Source: Mansonella perstans (taxonomy: Eukaryota; Nematoda; Chromadorea; Rhabditida; Onchocercidae). From it: DNA of 64,000 nt. The stretch is taken from NCBI GenBank assembly GCA_037074765.1, contig JBAMDO010000128.1:1-64000 (forward strand), written 5' to 3'. Under the pieces are notes generated by a model, which saw only the letters and a list, made by a program, of their open reading frames with translations, was not told where the DNA came from and ran no database searches. Below are positions 1 through 14,000 of this stretch, piece after piece; positions within the stretch are counted from its first letter, which is position 1, and each line of letters opens with the position of its first letter. The position numbers and the translations under genes are program-made.

Positions 1-358
1 TATGTATATGCTGATTTCAAGCTATAATAAAGAGGGGTGGAATTGAAGCAAACCATCACCGAAAGCATCACCAGCTCATTTACATTGCTGATTATTCACC
101 GGAAAAGTGTTCCGATTTTTCGCCGCCGGTTTTTCATCATTTTCAATTCTTATTTTCTGGTTCATTTGAAATACGTTACGTTATCGATTGCGTACGTATA
201 CATATACATAAACGTGAAACGTTAGTATTCGGAAAAAACTTTTTCACCTTTTCAACTAATTGGCAACAATAACAATAAGATCAGCGACAACAACAGCAGC
301 AGTAATATTGTCAAATATTAAAGAATTATTTATTCATAAAATTATTTTAATATGCTAA
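1..358. other. 5' flank of the POU gene
   Basis: No supported gene lies here. This is the sequence immediately upstream of the POU-homeodomain ORF and presumably holds its 5' UTR and part of its promoter. An open stretch at 37-225 begins with a non-ATG codon and has no recognisable protein features. CAA/CAG-type triplets begin around 265-300, just before the coding triplet tracts. A polypyrimidine stretch at 236-256 is not followed by a convincing splice acceptor, so a trans-splice site could not be fixed. Confidence 0.5.
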
Positions 359-1699
359 ATGTTGTCAGCATCATCATTCTCGACATCACAACCCAATGAT
401 GAGCAACGGCAACAACAACAACAACAACAGCAACAACAACAACAACGACAACAGCAGCAATCATCGGCAGTTGTTATCAACATGCGATCAGCAGAAAACA
501 ACAGTAGTAACAACAACAACAACAACAACAACAATAGCAATAACAACAGCGGCAACAACAATAGCAATAATGATACCAATAATAATGGTACCATTAATAC
601 GAATAATTACACTCAGGTTATTAAACCAACATGTGAAGCATTCCAGGAATTATGCGAACGATGGCCACCACCACCACCACTAGCACCACCACCACCACCA
701 CCACCACCACCGCCACCACCACTATCGCAACCACCACAACCAGCACCACTATCATTACCACCAACAACTATGCCACAATCGGTATTACAACCTTATCAAC
801 CGCATTCTGCTACAGCTACACCATTTCATTTGTTATTCCCGCCACCTCAACCAGATTGGACTACCTATCATGAGCAACATCAACATCATATTCAACAGCA
901 ATTGTTGCAACAACAACATAGTCACCAACAACAGCAGCAACAACAACAACAGCATCAACAGCATCATCAACAATTATCATTAATGTCTATTCCGCAAATT
1001 ATACCATCACATCTTGCAAATAGCGGTTTGATGGAAATGATGGAAATGAAGCAAGAACCGGAACGTCCGGATGTTATTCAGCGTCTTTCCGTTGCCGCAT
1101 CTTCATCATGGCCCTATGCGTTTGCCCAAGAAGATTTACCCATTTCCTCATCACAACTTGCTGATGAAACAGATTCCACATGTTCCGAAGATTTGGAAGC
1201 ATTTGCAAAAACCTTCAAACAACGTCGCATTAAATTAGGTTATACTCAAGCTGATGTTGGCTTAGCGCTTGGTACACTGTACGGTAATGTATTCAGTCAA
1301 ACTACCATTTGTCGTTTTGAAGCTTTACAATTAAGTTTTAAAAATATGTGTAAATTGAAGCCATTACTGTATAAATGGCTTGAAGAAGCTGATTCAACCA
1401 GTTCCTCACCCAATAGCGCCTTTGAAAAAATGACCGGACAGGGTGGTCGAAAGCGGAAAAAACGAACATCAATTGAGGTACAGGTGAAAAGTCGCTTGGA
1501 ATATCATTTTCAGAAGAATCCTAAACCAAATGCCCAGGAAATTGCTCAGGTTGCAATGGAACTGCAATTGGAAAAAGAAGTGGTCCGAGTATGGTTTTGC
1601 AATCGAAGACAAAAAGAGAAGCGAATGACACCTCAGTATGGTCAGGAAATTTTATTAAACCCTAATAGTTATCCACCGGATACTTTTGTTTACACATAA
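359..1699 (+). CDS. ceh-6: POU class III homeodomain transcription factor (CEH-6 type)
   Basis: A single uninterrupted 446-codon ORF encodes a nuclear DNA-binding transcription factor. Residues about 275-345 are a POU-specific domain ([20 protein letters not shown], then [20 protein letters not shown]). A short Ser-rich linker follows, then a POU homeodomain at about 364-423 starting [11 protein letters not shown] and ending [16 protein letters not shown]. The diagnostic recognition-helix residues WFCNRRQ are intact. Both domains match class III POU factors (Brn/CEH-6), which act in neuronal, ectodermal and excretory-cell development. The N-terminal 270 residues are low complexity: a polyQ tract (residues 16-34), an Asn-rich stretch (about 48-90), a Pro-rich run (103-138) and a His/Gln-rich run (about 170-205). 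The first in-frame ATG is taken as start. The ATG at 352 is in another frame. An upstream non-coding exon is possible. The absence of introns over both domains is visible directly. Confidence 0.93.
   Translation: MLSASSFSTSQPNDEQRQQQQQQQQQQQQRQQQQSSAVVINMRSAENNSSNNNNNNNNNSNNNSGNNNSNNDTNNNGTINTNNYTQVIKPTCEAFQELCERWPPPPPLAPPPPPPPPPPPPLSQPPQPAPLSLPPTTMPQSVLQPYQPHSATATPFHLLFPPPQPDWTTYHEQHQHHIQQQLLQQQHSHQQQQQQQQQHQQHHQQLSLMSIPQIIPSHLANSGLMEMMEMKQEPERPDVIQRLSVAASSSWPYAFAQEDLPISSSQLADETDSTCSEDLEAFAKTFKQRRIKLGYTQADVGLALGTLYGNVFSQTTICRFEALQLSFKNMCKLKPLLYKWLEEADSTSSSPNSAFEKMTGQGGRKRKKRTSIEVQVKSRLEYHFQKNPKPNAQEIAQVAMELQLEKEVVRVWFCNRRQKEKRMTPQYGQEILLNPNSYPPDTFVYT
404..541 (+). repeat. CAA/CAG/AAC triplet tract inside the POU ORF
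   Basis: Interrupted CAA, CAG and AAC triplets are read as polyglutamine and then polyasparagine. Similar CCA (674-720) and CAA/CAG (880-970) tracts follow in the same ORF. These are coding microsatellites and probably vary in length. The mixed CAA/CAG codons argue for tolerated protein tracts rather than recent pure-repeat expansion. Confidence 0.85.
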
Positions 1700-1810
1700 T
1701 TTCCTGTTTTCATCTTCTTTTTCCTTCTTTCTCTTTTTAATTATTTTTTAAAACACATTTCTTAAATTGTTGCTTTGCGATTCATTTTAAAAAAATGATG
1801 TGGAATTTAA

Positions 1811-1816
1811 AATAAA
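1811..1816 (+). terminator. Candidate poly(A) signal of the POU gene
   Basis: The canonical AATAAA lies 112 nt after the TAA stop at 1697-1699, a normal distance for a nematode 3' UTR. It is the first such hexamer downstream of the ORF. Confidence 0.55.
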
Positions 1817-2828
1817 CTATTATCATATTAACAAATGGTATTGATCAGAAATTTTTTTGATTTCCCAATTATACTAGCATTTCATTTAATCAACAGAAAC
1901 ATTTAATTTAAGAAATTTTAACTAAAAAGGAAGAAAGTTGAAACTTCGTTGAAAATTTAAAATATTTTTTATCACAGTGATATCAGAAGTATTATTTTTT
2001 CCTGTTGATAAGATAAGTCACTTTCATGTTACTCTACTTTTAAAGAATTTTACATGTTGTTTTACCTAGTTTTTACCGTAATCTTCCTCTCGCTCTTTCA
2101 CTTAACAAACATATTTATTCTTTAAAATTCGATAAATTCTTGTTTAAAAAATTTGACCAATCGCAAAACAACAAACAGTGGCATATATTTATTTATTGAT
2201 TTTAATCTTCAAAACTTCTTTTATTGCTGATTTTGTAACTGGTTTTTTTTTGCAAGAAATTCAAATTTTTTAATTTAATTTTAATTAATTATGTATTAAA
2301 TTCAGCACCCAACTAAGAGTAAATCTTTTCTAACTGTTCAAAGTTCAATAATTTAGAAAAAAATAAGCTGAAATGTTTTACTTTCTTCCTTTCGATTTTC
2401 TTCAACTTTTAAATTTTGAATGTTAATCAAAATGCTTCATTTTTATTCATTCCTTTTTTTTTGCTTCCCACAAAACTATTTCTTCATCGCTCAGAATTTG
2501 TCATTTTTAAAATTTTTTTACAAAGTTTTAAATTATTTTTTTGAAGAGGAAAAGAACGCTTGCGTGATAGCATTCATTTGCCAGAAAGAAATGAATGCTT
2601 TTTTTTCATTTCAATTTTCATTGATTTTTCAGGCAATTACAAAAATTAATTTTTATTGAAAATTAAAAAACCAATTACTTTGTTTGTTATCATTGTTCCA
2701 ATCTTAAGACCGGTGTTTGTTTACCTTTCATTCCTGTTTCATTACTTTCTGTTTAATTACTTCTAATTAATCTATGTATCACATATTATATCTTCCAGAA
2801 AAAGAAAACTGATATGCAGTAAAAGTTG

Positions 2829-2849
2829 ATATATATATATATATATATA
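2829..2849. repeat. (AT)n microsatellite
   Basis: About ten uninterrupted AT units are followed by degenerate ATAC/ATATAC units to about 2870. Confidence 0.9.
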
Positions 2850-3972
2850 CATATATACATTGTATACATTATATTATTTATGCAACTTTTTTTTTTTAAA
2901 TTTAAATAATACTTCAAATTTATTTGCAATCATTCAAATTTATGAGAGAAATTTTGAAATTTGAAGTTACAAATTTTTGCATAAATAACTGATTGAAATT
3001 TACACCGACATTTTTGAGATAGCACGGTGCAAAAACCAACTGAATGCAAATTTAACTGAGTGAAATTCAATTATTTCGAAATAATCCATCTCCTATGCTT
3101 TTTTCATTTTCTTTTTTTTTTTGAAATGATACGTAAATTTGATTTTTTCATATTGGACAGTTGTGACGAATTTTTGCTCAGATTTACTTTGTTTGATTAA
3201 TTTTTTGATACTTAAAGGCAAATATTTTTTCAAGCTTAACGATCTTTGCTGTCTCTTTTTTGAAGCATGTCATTACGCATGAGAAATTTTGAAAACTTTC
3301 TTACGAAATGATTTTGTTTTCTCTAAATTAGAATTTAAACCTTCAGTAAAATTTTTTCATTGAGGTAACAATATTTCGTATTAGATAATAATCTATAAAT
3401 CGTTTCGTTGTAATGATTTATAATATATTATTTTAATTTCTGTACGATGATATGTAAATGAATAATGATAAGTATAAAAAAACAAATGACATCGTTGACA
3501 TTTTATTAATGAAGCAACAATTTTAATTTTTTACCTTTGGAAAAATGTGCTCTGTAATAAATAATAAACTTGAAAATAATGAAGAAACAGGTTGAAATTG
3601 ATAAATGTAATCATTGAAATTCGATAATTTCATCAATAATAATAACTGATAATTATCGATACAAAATAAATTTGCAATATTTTTTTGCAACAGAAATATT
3701 GCGTGCTGATTATTTCCCACATTTGTAAGCATGCTAAAATTTTTTCTGAATTTTCAAAGTTTCATTTTACTTTAAAACAGACATCAGAAGTTGTCATCAG
3801 TTTCAATAATTTCCAATTCTTCATAAATTTCGAAATTTGAAGTTTGAAAATATTTCATGCTTGTTTGGCGAACTAACACAATGTATAGAATGATCGGTTG
3901 TCAAACTTCCACTTGCATTTGAATAATTGTTACATAATTTCCGTTAAAATGCTGTAAATGATCTTTGGTAGC

Positions 3973-3994
3973 AAAAAAAAAAAAAAAAAAAAAA
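3973..3994. repeat. Poly(A) run, 22 bases
   Basis: An uninterrupted A homopolymer with no adjacent coding or retroelement signature. Another A run of similar kind lies at about 4351-4370. Confidence 0.9.
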
Positions 3995-4480
3995 TTAAAT
4001 GGAGGAAATAAAAAACATATGTAATTAAATTAAGCTAAAATTTAAAAATAAATATTAAATCAAAAAAAGAACAGAAAAAATTAAAACAATTAATACATTG
4101 TAAATTGAATGAAATAAATTTATTTAAATAATAATTGGAAGAAGAATTTTTGCAATCGAAATAAAAAATTACAAAAAATAATAGTAATTTTTTCGACATT
4201 ACAACGAAATTATAAATGTTTAAAGAATATGAAGCAAAAAAGAATGATTGAAAAGTGGCAAAAAAAGAGATTGGAAAAAGAAAAAACAGAAATAGGGATA
4301 CGATATGGGCATGTTTCGACGAGATACAACAGAGTAGGGTAAGAAAGAGGCAAAAAAAAAAAAAAAAAAAATTGCTTTGAAAAAGGTTAGAAAACAGGTG
4401 GGAGATTGATATTGATATCCATGATTTTATTACATTATTTCCACATATGTATATCAAAATGCATTTCCAATAGATATATT

Positions 4481-4542
4481 TATATTCTGATATACGCATA
4501 TGATATGAATATATATTCCGATATACGTATATGATATGAATA
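4481..4542. repeat. 31-bp tandem duplication
   Basis: Two adjacent copies (4481-4511 and 4512-4542) differ at only a few positions. Both contain a GATATACG core followed by TATGATATGAATA. Confidence 0.85.
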
Positions 4543-6739
4543 GATATATTGATATAGACAAATAAATACCGATGTAGCCAAAGCATATATTTCGTTTAAA
4601 ATGGTGCTGAATCATTTTCAGTGTATATATTTGTCTCTTTCACCGTTTCCTTTTAACCAACAACAGAGCAGAACTGATAGATGATATATCCTTCTGATCA
4701 TGAAGCAACCGGCCGACCTAAAAGATCGTTTTTATGAATTCGATCAATCCATTCGTCCAATTTTTCTTCGGGCTATTATCTTTGAATGATACTGTTGCTT
4801 CCATGGTTCCAATTCTATTTTATCTAATGTTAAAAAAGTTGGAAATAAGCGAGCATAAAAGACGGTTACATTTTAAAGAATACCAAAATGGAATTGGGAT
4901 ACCAGCTGGGAACATATGATGTGGAATAGAGACAAAGGTGTAGATAAGAGCGGGGAGAAAGGGAAGGGGCTACCGAAATGTCTGCTATTTCATTTCAGGA
5001 TTGTTTTTTTTTCCTCGGATCTTTTTTTTTTTTTTTTACCGATTGACGTTCATTTTTGCCATAAAACATATTAGCAACAATTCGCTATCATTTTTGTCTT
5101 TAATGCAAAATTCTTCCGTTTTTTCCACCAAACAATTTGTATATTTGTTGATCAAAATTCATACCAACAAAATGTGTTTTTCGATTCCAATTATCATTTC
5201 CAATGCATGGTTTTCAATTGCTTTTACAGGGCTAGTAAATGCTATATGAAATCAATTTTTGACAAATTTTATAACTTTGCAAATATCAATATGTTAAAAA
5301 ATATTTACAAAATAAAAGAAAAATTTTACCATACTTGAACTATTAAATTTAATCATTAGTAATTTAAATTATTAACTCAAAAACTATGCTTTGTCATTTT
5401 TCTCATCTCAAATAAATTTCTTACCTTGGTTTTTAATTATTATTTGAAATATATGCTAATGTATTAATTTGTCAAGAAATAAACAAACATATAATATGAA
5501 TGAATTAATTGTTACTTCTTAGGAAATTAATCTTAAGCATTTCGTAACTCTTTTAAACTTGTTATTTTTTTAATTCATAAAAAAAATGTTATTTTGAAAT
5601 TTCTTTAACAGAATGGTAGTTGAGTTCAAGAATCTGTTTCAAATTTCTATTTCATTTTGCAATTTATATGATTATAAATTTAACATACATTTATTTTTAT
5701 TGCAGTTTTTTTTCGGCGCATCATTTAGTTGGCACTTTTTAAATAAATTTAAAATGAAATAATTGAGCCAAGTAAGTTTTCATAATATCTTGTAATGATG
5801 AGTTGTTTATTTACCGAATTTATTTACTTGTTTATTTATTTATTTGATTGTTACTACATTTTAATTTATTTTATCATTTGCTTTGTTTTCTTGTTTGTTT
5901 GTTTTTCTTTCTTTCTTTCCTGATTATTTCATTTTATCTATGTTAAGGATTTTGGTACAATTTTTTTAAATTGAAAATGACGACTAGTATTTCAATTTTA
6001 ATAAATTAAGCGTTTTACTAATCAAATTGAATTGAAGCATGCAAAATGACTGACAAATGTTTTAATTTGTATTTGACGTTATAAAATAGATGAAAATAAT
6101 GCAATTTTGAGAGGTTGTGGAAAAAAGCAATAAATAAAATTTCAATTCAAGCTGATTACTAACTGACCAAACAACTGTAAGTAAGCTTATCAAACAAATG
6201 CTAATTATCAGAAATATTCCAAATGATAGATTTGAACCAGATTAATCAGATTGTAACAAAACTTGAGAAAATAGTATTGATAATAATTGCAGTGATGTTG
6301 GCGATTTCTGAGAAATTCAAATCATTTTTAAAAATTGAAAAACTTCCCAAATCAATGAAATAATGAAATACAAATTCGATGAATAGTTTATATGACATAC
6401 ATTATACAAATGTATAAGAATGGAATGTTATTATTTATGGTGGCAGTAGTAGTAGTATTAGTAATGCTCGTTATGTGACGGAATCATTGTGATGATATTT
6501 TGGTTTGGACGGATGTCATTGATGGTATAGCAGGTTAGCGGTATCCTTTTGAAGATTATTGAAGTATCCATGAATTAATACATAATGCGAATAAGTGGAT
6601 TTAATAAGTGTTGAAAAAAAAGAGAAATGGATCATTTAGGAAGAAAAGGAGAATGAAAAGAAGGGCGAAAAAAAAGAGAAGAAAAGAAAGAAAGAAAAAA
6701 ATGGAGCATTTAAAAGTGGAGCATTCAATTTTACCATGA

Positions 6740-6919
6740 TCAAAGTTTAATTCCCGTGGAAAATCCTCAATATCACGAGGATCTCTTCTATTACAACAAA
6801 AGTGCGACACGGCATATCGGGAACAACAAGGGATGTATCTTGATGAAATTCTCACACTTGACATGCCGGAACAAAAAGGACGGATGGAAATCTTCATCAA
6901 GATTTCCAAATCTAATTAA
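6740..6919 (+). other. Short GC-richer ORF, possible exon remnant
   Basis: A 59-codon open frame ends in TAA at 6917-6919 and stands out from its AT-rich surroundings. It has balanced codons and reads like real protein (YREQQGMYLDEILTL, then DMPEQKGRMEIFIKIS). No convincing acceptor, donor or partner exon was found on either side, and two other frames are open over much of the same stretch. It could be a lone exon, a pseudogene fragment or chance. No family was recognised. Confidence 0.2.
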
Positions 6920-9900
6920 TCCGCTACTGTTCATCATCTGGAAATGATATTATTGTTGTTGTGTGAAATGGTCAAACAACCGGATTAATATGAATTTTTC
7001 CTTTCTCTTTTTTTTCGAAATTATACTTTTATCAGGAAAAATGAATTTGTTTGTTCAAATTTTAAAAATTTTTTTCGATTAACGGGAAATTTTCTATATT
7101 TATTGGTATTATCATTTTTATACATATATTTTTTAATTAACTGATTTAATTTACAGTCATTTTCTATTTAATTTTATATTTATTCGCTTTAATATTCATT
7201 TATTTAAAATTTTTTAATTTATTATTCATTTATTTAAAGTTTTTTTCATTAGTGGTAGGCTTTCGTGTTTACTACTGTGATCATTTTCACATATTTATAT
7301 ATCATTTGTTTAATTAGTTTTGCATTTTTTTGTTTATTTAATTAATTGTTTATTTATTTGTTTACTTGCAACGACACATATGTGTAATAATTACTGGGTT
7401 AACAAAATGATTGATTTTTTCAGGTAATAAAAAATATTTGTTAAAATAATTTCGAAAAGAGTAATGAAGAGAAGCAAACAAATAAAGGAAATAATAAGAA
7501 AAAAAGAACAGACTGAAGGAAATGGAAAAAGAGAGAATGAAAAATGAAAAAAAAAAGAATTAAATCGCTGAATTCAAAAATGTGAATGTGATTTATGATA
7601 TTACAACGAATATCTTACTGCAAATATTACTGAAGTCAATTAAATTAAATATTCACTAATTTTTGGAGGTATCAATTAGGATTAAAGTGTCAATTTTGTT
7701 TTTAAATTTTAAATGATTTTGTATTAAAATAAAATTGTTTGTATCCTTTTCATTTCAAATTTTAATAATGTCCAAGAATTTTTTTCCCCCCAATAGAAAT
7801 GAGCTAATTCTTGAGTGATTGCAATGATGATGGTGATGATGATGAAAATGTTGACAATGACGATGACAATGTTGATAGCATTAAAAAGAAGCTATCGGTC
7901 ATCAATTTCATTTAAAAAAGAGTCAGCTGGATAATTCAATATAATGGATGTTCCGAAATAGCGACAAAAATTATTGAATTGATCCATCCCGTCACATAAA
8001 TGATGTGACACATCATTAGTACGTTGTCTATACAGTATACCAATATTAGTCTATTTCATTTAAATCCTTTTGAAAATTTTTAAATATTTCAAACAGCATA
8101 ACCAAGATATAGGTTAGTTTTTGACCATTTCAATTACTTAAGCATGTAGTTTTCTCTTATATAATTGTTATTTTTGTTATATTATTATTATTTTTATTAA
8201 TATTATTATTATTATTACTATTACTATTGTTGTGAATGTAATCTTTTAAAAATGCAAAAATTTAAGTCACAAAGAATTTAATTAGCTCTCATTTAAAAAA
8301 TATTTTTAGCGGAAGAGGAAAAGAGAGAAAAATAAGGATAAAGATAGAGGAAGATTAAAGAAAAGAAGGTGAAAGTTATTCAATTCTATTTTTTTGCTAA
8401 AAATTAAATAAGAATTTAAAGTAATAAATTAAGTAAATGTATGATTCTTTTCTTTGCACAGCCATTTTTATTACTGCAACACTTTTATGTCATCAAAATT
8501 GGACAGCTTTTGGTTAGAGGTCAAGAAGGTTGCCATAGTGAGCGAAAATCATTTATCCATGTTTGAAGGTATTTTTGTTTTCTTGTGAATGATCGTAAAA
8601 ATCTATAGGAATCAAACTAAAGGAAGAGATGCATTAACAATAGGCTCTTCGCGGTCATAATTCCCGAGATGTATGAGAGGAGAGAGGATAATAATGGATG
8701 ACATTTTCAAGAATGGGTAAAGTGAAAGGAAGGATTGTAGAAGATGAGTACTTTATAGCCTAAAAGATTCACATCCCGTTCTTCTGAAATACACCAGATC
8801 AGATAAAAAGTCCTATTCATCATCCATGAACCTATTTTGACCTCTTCTGACTTCGGTTCACGATTCAGGCTTGCTCTATCATCGTCGTCATCAGCTGCTC
8901 TTCTCTTCCTTTCTCCCAATCACTTACTCTTTAATTCATCATCCTGTGCTACTTTTACCATCATATTACCGTATTACTCAGTAACAATTTATTTTAATTA
9001 TATGCTAATGAATAATACATACTAAGTTGAACAATCTATTCGTATATTATATTTTCAAATAAGAAAATTTTAAAATTATCAATATATTACAATTAAACAA
9101 AAATTATCATTGTCATCGTAATTTTCCGAATACAAAGTATGAAAAAATCGTCATTACTGAGGGGATAATTAAATTCCCTTATTAATTAAATAATGTATAA
9201 TTACTTTAATTTCAAACTTCACCGCAAGAAAAATTTTTGTTTCAATAAAATTTCAAGTTACTTAAAAAATCTCATTTTTTTAAAATGTCTTATTAAGCTT
9301 TCTTTTTTTGTGTATTTTCTAATTGAAGCATTCATATTAATTTCAATTTAATCATCTATGGAAAAAGCAAAAAAACTGAAAATTTTCGAAAATTATCACT
9401 TTTTACTTAAAATTAAAAGTTATCAAGAATACTAGGATAAAATGACCTTTTTCAAAAATTTGAAAATTCGAAAGTTTTGAAAAATTTCATTTCACAAAAA
9501 TTATAATTTCAGAAAATAAGGAAATTTTTATTATAATATTATAAACAATATTATAAACAAAATTTTTTTTAATTTTTTTTTTCGTATATGACAACAAATA
9601 GCTCACTCAAAAGATATCAAAAAGTGTGAAATAATATTTGATTTCTCATCTCTCTCAAGAACAAAGTTTGAGAAAGGTCAACACTGAAAGGAATTCAAGT
9701 TCGAAAGGTTACAGTTATAATGAATATGATCGAAAAAACCAATGACAATTATTATCATCGTTTTCTTAATCCAATAATGAAAACAATAGAATCGTCCAAT
9801 AGCCTAAATCAAAAAAAAAATGATTGATGAATATTGGAATGAATGGAAGATTGTAAAAAAAGGGATAATGAAAAGGTTAAAGGTTATTTATTGGGATAAC

Positions 9901-10916
9901 GATAAAATATATATTATGCAAAAATATTGTGGCAAACCATTTGCAAATCAATTGTGAAGATATCTTTTTTTCATTTAAATAATATTGCTATAATTAATGA
10001 TTGATTATTTCAAATACTTGTTAATTATTTATAGCAATTAAAATATTGTTACCAGTTAATAAATTATTCCTTTGCATGAAAAATCAATTGGATTGCCTAA
10101 TAAACATTTCTAAATGCTTTATACTTATTTGAATCTATTAGAAATTCTTTAATGGCTTACAAATTTGAGCATAAAAAATGGAAATAAACTAAAACGACCG
10201 TATTTAAATATGAAAATCATTAGTGATTTCTTTTATTTTTAACAAAAATTAAGCAAAATATACTATTTAAAAATAATTTTTGATTATCAACAGATGACAG
10301 TATTCCTTTTTCTTTTCATTTTTATTGGTAGGAACCCATTAATACTAATGATATAACAAATGTCCGTTTAGATGACAGGTGACATTGATAACCAGTTCTT
10401 CCTTATTGGTTAACTAATGATACATTTATCTATTACCCCATGTTGAGGATGCTCATACGACAAAAATAAATTTGCAACATTTTTAGATTTAGTAATTGTT
10501 AAAATTAGGAATTGAATTGATGCAAAATGCATACCACCCGTTGCTTTCATCGACAAATATTGATGATACGAACACACGGACAGGATCGGACAAAATATCA
10601 AACAATTTACGATACCCTTACGACATTTTTCGTGACAATGTCTCCAATAAAAAGGGAATGAGATTTTCAGGATGATATTTCATTGAATAGAACTTTTGCT
10701 CCTTGAATTTTTCGTTGTTCAAGTTAATGCATAAAAATATATATTCGCCAACGTGTATATCTGTTGTGGATAACTATCATGTGTAATACGTGTACATGAA
10801 TGAATATTTTAAAAATATTTATGCTATAAAACTATCTATTGCACTTATACGGTTATAAAAGTAATTAATCAGTTACCGTTCATTATTTTACGTTTAATTT
10901 TATTACACACAAATGC

Positions 10917-10966
10917 ATATGTGTATGTATATATGTGTGTGTGCGTGTGCGTGTGTGTGTGTGTGT

Positions 10967-10999
<33 letters not shown>

Positions 11000-11000
11000 G
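10917..11000. repeat. Compound (GT)n/(AT)n microsatellite
   Basis: TATATGTG units grade into a GT/GC-interrupted (GT)n run and then a pure (AT)n run ending near 11000. Purine-pyrimidine alternation over about 80 bp is a candidate Z-DNA or cruciform-prone tract. Confidence 0.9.
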
Positions 11001-14000
11001 TTTGTGTATGTCTGTTAATCTTTATGTATGTTTGTATGTATATATCTTATTGTAATTCTCTCTCATCAACAATGTTTACATATTTTAATTAATTCAGTTC
11101 AATTATGTGAACATAAAAGTAGAACTGCAAATATATTAAAATATTTATCGCTTCGTATTATCTTTTTGCTTTTAAATTTGTTGCATCTATCAATTATACA
11201 TTGCAAAACGATAACTATCATTGTTTACATATTTATTGCATACGAATGATAATGATAATAATAATAACAATCAGTAATGATAACAATAAGCATATCATGA
11301 TTAAGCCATTCCTCGCATACAGAACAAACATATATCATTGTCACATGCGATTTCCAATTCGAATTTTCAATAATTATTTTTCAGTCGTATTTTAACGCAA
11401 AAATTTATCTGTGCTATCCATACTAATTCCATATAGTTGTTGCTTATTAGTTAAAAGCTGTGCAAAACAAAAAAATAAAAAATAAAAAATTAATATTCTA
11501 ATTAAATAATACAGCGATTTGCGCCTAAAGTTAGAAAAATTCAGCATGCAAAGTTTCCATAAACAAAATAGGAATACTTGAAAATATTATCAATTAGCAT
11601 AATGATTTTAATAAATGCTAGTGAAGAGTTTCGTGCATTCTAAAAAATAAATCCAGAAGTATTGGAAAAAAAAAGAAAATATTGGAAAAAATAAATAAAT
11701 GAATAAAATTAGCGAAAGCATTTCAGGAAAAATTGCTAAACAAAGCGTTTGCTTTTTCTGCTTCTTATCATTCAGTTGTACTCTGCTTGATATTTGATAG
11801 AAAATATTTTCTATAATTTATTAGTAATTAAAAAAAAAACGAATAGAAAGCAAAATTAATTGCAAAAAAAGAGAAGAAAAAACTGTGAAATTCTCGCAAA
11901 TTCCATGAAGTTTTCCACATTTTTTTCAGATTGCGATTAATTTTTCGTTTAAATAATTTTTTCTTTTAAGAAATTTTTTCTATTCTAATTTTTTGCCATT
12001 AAATTTAATTTTATTTTTTCCTTTTTTTTGTTTGGAAGGAAGAATGACAAGATAAATGGAAGAACTAGTTAGTTTGAAAATAAAAATTTAGCATAATTGA
12101 TTTTTAATTAACTTTATCTATCCATTGCATACATACAAATTTTTCAACACTTTTCAACAATGCAAATTCATTTCCAACAAAATCTGTTGAATCGATTTAA
12201 TACATGCATATATATGGTAGTATTTACTGCAACTGTTAAACAAAAGTGATATCTAATTTTCAATGTAAATACAATTAATGCAAATAATTAATTAATACAA
12301 TAAACCAATAAAAACAATGAACTTGCTTATTATAATCATTTCATACATATTGCATTAGAGTATGAAATGAAATATTTGTAAAAGAAGTATTTATAATTTG
12401 TAAATAAATGATTCAGTTGTATTTATAGCACGAAAAAGTTATATTTCAATTATATTTGTGGATATTAAGCATAAATGGCGTACGTATATAAATATATGTG
12501 CATATATGTGTGCATATGTTCATTAATATAATGATTTAAATTTTTGAAATTTTAAAAAATAAATGTTTGATATAGTGAAATTTTCCTCATATTGTTAACA
12601 TATGGATCGGAAATGATTTGCAAAAGGCTTTTTGATAGAGTGATTTCATTTGCTACAGATGTGTCTGACATTGTATGGTGAAACAATGGTAAGAAATGTT
12701 GAAGAATTTCAATGAAAAGTGCAGCTGCAACTGCATGAACAGCTGGTCTATGCATGCATACATAAATTGATAAGCTTAAATATATATATCAATACACACA
12801 AATGTCCAAATATCGTCTTTATTGTTTCAATAAATTTACTTGATTATTGATCCAAATAAGTATCTTCATTTATCTCACTACCAACATATCAATTAATCAT
12901 AAGCTGATAAGATATAAATATAGAAGAGGACAACAGTTAAAAAAATAAGTAGAAGGAAAATTTGATTATGTTTTCAAAAAATAAAAAACGAAAAATTAAT
13001 TATAAATTATATTTTTTTAAAAATTTTCAGCCTAAATTTACTAAACGAAATAAAAAATTAAGGAAGAAATGAAAACAAAAAAGGATAGAATAAAAAGAAT
13101 AGTTATTTGAAACAGATTAGCAACTATTTTGAAAACAACAAACATTCAAATTGTAAATTAATAAGAAGTTGCACTTGAAACAATTATTCAAATTGCAATT
13201 AAAGTCTCAGCTTGCTTGCAAACTTTAAAGTAGATTATTAGAGTGAAAGATGGCTGGAGAAAAATACAAAAGCCCAAATAAATTTACCAATAGATGCATT
13301 GTTGCTATTCGTTGATCGAAGTGACCTTGCAAAAGATGAAAGTTATTCTTGCATTTTACCTTCTCAATTTACCTTTCGTTTTTCCATTTCTTCTCTTCAA
13401 CTTCTTTCTCTTTTCGTCCTCCGCCTCACTCCGCCATCCTTTTCCGCATCTCAAATACTAACAAATTAAATGAATTGATATGTTTATCCGTTTGCGGCAA
13501 ACAATTGTTACATTTTTCAAACGATCGTTTGACCATTTTCTACCGATACATTTTGTTTACTATTCCCATTAACTATCAAAATGTTTAAATTCCAAACAAT
13601 TTTTGATGACCTTCATAAGGATGGAGATGTTTCAAGTAGTTAAAATAATTGTAAGAAAAGGATAAAAAAAATGATATATTCTTCAAAAAAAAAGAAGTTA
13701 ATTTTGACAATATTATGTGACAATTTACGATAATTGTTGACAAATTCAGTAGCAATAATTTAATGGTACCATGCAAACAGCAAAAGCAGGAAAAAATAAT
13801 AATAATTTAAATTCAAATAAATGATGTTGAAGCTAATCATAGCACAGATAAAATCATTCGCACCGACATAATTGAATTTTTTGAATTATCCAAAATCACC
13901 GCTATGTCCACCATTAATATTATTTATTACCTAATGAAAATAATTATTATTGATATACTGCTTAATATTATTGTTATCATTCAATTTATTTACGTTATTA

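Noticed and set aside
355..594. Minus-strand ORF rich in Leu and Cys
   Set aside because: It is the antisense reading of the CAA/CAG/AAC triplets in the POU gene.
396..873. Plus-strand Thr/Asn-rich ORFs overlapping the POU gene
   Set aside because: Frame-shifted readings of the same triplet repeats. The POU frame carries the conserved domains.
4035..4586. 183-codon minus-strand ORF
   Set aside because: The translation is repetitive Phe/Tyr/Ile/Leu from A-rich plus-strand DNA, including a poly(A) run and the 31-bp tandem repeat. It has no domain.
7807..7915. Asp/Asn-rich short frame over GAT triplets
   Set aside because: A simple GAT/GAC repeat opens several frames. There are no splice sites or start supporting translation.
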